A stretch of 64,000 nucleotides of DNA from Plotosus lineatus. Its lineage: Eukaryota > Chordata > Actinopteri > Siluriformes > Plotosidae. The number at the start of each line of letters is the position of its first letter. Positions within the stretch are counted from its first letter, which is position 1. Shown here piece by piece: positions 61,378-64,000 of this stretch. The DNA lies in contig CM045733.1 of assembly GCA_024760905.1 (NCBI GenBank), forward strand, positions 31,306,001 to 31,370,000. Reading direction: 5' to 3'. The notes under the pieces are model-generated. The model worked only from the letters and a program-made list of their open reading frames with translations, did not search any database and was not told the DNA's origin. The position numbers were made by a program, and so were the translations under genes.

Positions 61378-62143
61378 CAGGGATCCCTCACTTTCCACGG
61401 TTAATTGGGACCAAGATCCCCCTGTGACAACCAAATTTCACAAAATAGAAATTTGTGACCCCCCGACTGACGTATACGTACATGTATATATGTATATAAT
61501 ATCAATAAATACATATCCAATGCTTTAAATGCTTATAATAACAATTATAGATAAAAAAATAATGCATAAGATGTAAATAAAATATAAATACACACACACA
61601 TACAGACACATGCAGATGGGCACCTCACATAAATGTAACTAGTTTTGATGAGAGGTTTTGGGTTGTTCTTTTGTTTAGGGTTTTGGGGATTTTTTTTTTT
61701 TTTTTTTTTTTTTACATAATTTGCCTTGTTTTTGCCACATTTTCCTTAACTTGTCCCCCTATTCTTCCTTAATCACCTTATTTTTTTAATTCGATGAATA
61801 TTCATCATCTTCATCAGTTCATTTTCTGTACCCGCTTAATCCTAATTTGGGTCGCGGGGAGGCTGGCGCCCATCCCAGCCAACTTCGGGCGAGGGCAGAG
61901 TACACCCTGGACAGCTCGCCAGGCCATCGCAGGGCGGAAACACGCTGATGGCTTTGCAGCCTACTCTTGTCGAAAGTCAGCAATGGTTCTTTTACATGCC
62001 TCACACCATAGACAGTGAGAGACATGGCCGGCCTTTGATAACCCAGTTAGCTCCACTGGGGGTCGATGAATATTATTAAAAGCAAAAAAACGCGATGCAC
62101 TGAAGCCTCATGAATTGAAGCACAAAGTAGCGAGGGATCCCTG
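61378..62143. mobile_element. Complete MITE family M2 with a SINE inserted
   Basis: Both ends are intact: CAGGGATCCCTCACTTTCCA at the left, and CAGGGATCCCTCGCTACTTT (reversed) at the right, between TA duplications (61376-61377, 62144-62145). The interior matches the 1563-2060 copy in reverse (GACGTATACGTACATGTATA; TTGCCTTGTTTTTGCCAC). Without the SINE it is about 500 bp. Confidence 0.88.
61803..62062 (-). mobile_element. Headless SINE with L2-like tail and 12-bp target duplication
   Basis: Reversed, it begins CCCCAGTGGAGCTAACTGGG without a tRNA head, has the full body, and ends in the L2-like tail (GAAAATGAACTG). Perfect TCGATGAATATT repeats flank it (61791-61802, 62063-62074). It interrupts the M2 MITE. 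Confidence 0.94.
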
Positions 62144-62915
62144 TATATTAAATTAAATAATTAAAATAAAATACATTTTATATTGTTTTAATAATATTGA
62201 AATGTATTTGTTCACAATTATTTCATAAATAGTCTACGTGACAATTTATTACTTATTCATCGTCTACTCTTTATACTTAAAAATGCTCATATTATAACAG
62301 AGATTCTTCCAAAGTCTGGCGACAGTGAGAGCAGCAAACAATGATGTGTGACATGTTTCCATCTGAAAAGGAAAGTTCAGGTCAGGTGCATGTGGATTAA
62401 CATGTCTGGCTTGGTAACGAAGGAATGAGAACAGTTATGTCTCTCAGGCTCCCTGACCGCTTACCAAGCATTGATCTTTTTCTCATATTCTGTGTGCGTT
62501 TTTGGATGACCAGTCTTTGGCCTGTAGGTTATATTTTTTTCCACATTCTCAGGTACATTTTGCCATTATTGGCACAATTGACAGTACACAGGTTTTACAG
62601 CCAAAACTTTTTGCACTATGACAATCATAGCAGCCTGACCTTTGAAGATCAGTAAACATTTACCACCCAAGGGTGTGGTGATTGTAGTAGCTAGAATGTA
62701 TATGTGTCAGCAGGGTATTATACACTGCATTTTTTTCTGATAAGACCTGCATTTCTCCACTAGATTTATGTAGGTTTTACCAGGGTTCTCCAGTTTCATC
62801 TCAATGTCAAAAATAAATGTGGAAAATGGGCTATTTGGAATGCTTCATCACAGCTATATGTGCTTTTTGAACGTGTGTTGTAACCCATCACAGCAAAGTG
62901 GGTATGAAATCATCG
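62144..62915. other. Intron, nothing recognised
   Basis: No exon seen. Confidence 0.5.
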
Positions 62916-64000
62916 TCGTCATCATCTTCTTCCGCTTAATCCGGGGTCTGGTCGTGGAGGCAGCCGCCTAAGCAGTGAGCTTCAAACATCCTTCTCGCCA
63001 GCCACTTCCTTCAGCTCTTCCGGGGGGACACCAAGGTGTTCCCAGACCAGCCAAGAGACATGGTCCCTCCATGAGCATGTTCTAGGTCAACCTCAGGGTC
63101 TCTTCCTGGTTGGACATGTCTGAAATACCACACCAGAGAGGCATTCAGGAGGCATTCTAACCATATGCCTTGTTCTACAGTGAGCTCCTCTTGGATGGCT
63201 GAGCTTCTCACCCTTATCTCTAAGGGAGAGCCTCACCACCCTGGAAAGGAGGCTCCTTTCAGCTGCTTGTATCCACAGTCTTGTTCTTTTGGTCACTACC
63301 CAAAGCTCATGGCTATAGGTTATGGTTGGAATGTACACTGACACCTAAATTGAGAGCCTTGCCTTGTGGCGTAATATGGACCAGTACAAGCTTTGCTTTA
63401 CAGAATACGCTGTAGCGCTCCACCTGTTGATCTCCCACTCTATCCTTCATTAACTTGTGAACAAATCCCCAAGATACTTTAACTCCTCTACTTGGGGAAA
63501 GACCTCCTTCCAGACCCAGAGGGTGCTTCCACTCTTTTCCAGCTAAGAACCATGGCGTCTCGGGAGGAGAATTGGTGATAAAGGACAGCTTTGGCAGACT
63601 CCAATCTTCACTAGAAACAAATAAACTTGTTATTACCAATGCATACCAAGCTCTGGCTCCAGTGCTACAGAGACTAAATGGCCTGTAGCAACGGAATGGG
63701 TACACCTTACTCCTGGCGCACATCCCACAAGATAGCCCAAGGGACACGGTTGAAAGCCTTCTCTAAATCTATAAAACTCACGTAGCTAGATTGGGCAAAG
63801 TCCCATGGCCCCTCAATTATCCTGTAGAGTATCTGAAGCTGGTCGAGAGTGCTGTGGCCAGTAAGAAAACCACATCGTTCCTCCTGAATCCGAGGTTTCG
63901 ACCGTTGGTCTGATCCTCCTCTCCAGTACTCCCACATAGACTTTCTCAGGTAGGCTGAGGAGTGTGATTCCTTTTAAACATTCAACTCTGGGGGGAAAAA
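62916..64000 (-). mobile_element. LINE reverse-transcriptase fragment, antisense, running off the window
   Basis: The minus strand from the edge reads a stretch ending VGVLERR-like, then KPRIQEERCGFLTGHSTLDQ, LQILYRIIEGPWDFAQSSYV and SFIDLEKAFNRVPWAILWDV (RT palm with the first catalytic Asp in F-x-D-L-E-K-A-F), and then degraded later RT. Near 63340-63100 it reads SHELWVVTKRTRLWIQAAE and SLLSRVVRLSLRDKGE. Frameshifts are present. Same family as 42775-43560. Confidence 0.85.

Noticed and set aside
55934..64000. Last trhde exon within the window
   Set aside because: No stretch with an acceptor followed by sequence matching the expected LKNF...-type C-terminus was found; a very divergent exon cannot be wholly excluded.

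Overview
This is a vertebrate, most probably teleost fish, genomic window. It is AT-rich and almost entirely intronic, dense in (TA)n, (CA)n and (CT)n microsatellites, and full of Tc1/mariner-type DNA transposons, RTE-type and other non-LTR retrotransposons and tRNA-headed SINEs of kinds common in fishes. No prokaryotic gene, CRISPR array, rRNA or LTR retrovirus was seen.

The only host gene I can support is on the + strand. Nine consecutive exons between 16385 and 55933 encode the C-terminal third of thyrotropin-releasing-hormone-degrading ectoenzyme (trhde, M1 aminopeptidase family). The exons are 16385-16473, 18661-18794, 19062-19117, 30126-30273, 32420-32517, 37440-37547, 51813-51980, 55531-55671 and 55852-55933. 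Spliced, they give one open frame of 341 codons (1024 nt) with matching phases at every junction. Positions 1-16384 are then the upstream intron, and everything after 55934 is the last intron. The zinc-binding catalytic exons (upstream) and the final exon of roughly 47 codons (downstream) lie outside the window.

Layout. 1-16.4 kb: broken Tc1 copy, MITEs, SINEs, and antisense LINE remains (7.35-9.47 kb; 12.8-13.9 kb). 16.4-19.1 kb: three trhde exons. 19.1-30.1 kb: an 11-kb intron with a Tigger/pogo-like element, a second broken Tc1 copy and an almost complete antisense LINE (25.7-28.4 kb). 30.1-37.5 kb: three exons, a decayed ~40-bp minisatellite, and a ~385-bp block that occurs twice. 37.5-51.8 kb: a 14-kb intron with two RTE LINEs in inverted orientation, five composite SINE copies, a strong hairpin at 40.8-41.0 kb and a possible small antisense promoter/ORF at 47.7 kb. 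51.8-55.9 kb: the last three visible exons. 55.9-64 kb: MITEs, a Tc1 scrap and an antisense LINE.

The most interesting structure is a SINE family. One tRNA-like head and central body is joined either to an L2-like tail or to an RTE-type tail. In one place the same head and body sits directly upstream of an RTE LINE reading frame. This suggests that the SINE and the RTE element exchanged modules.
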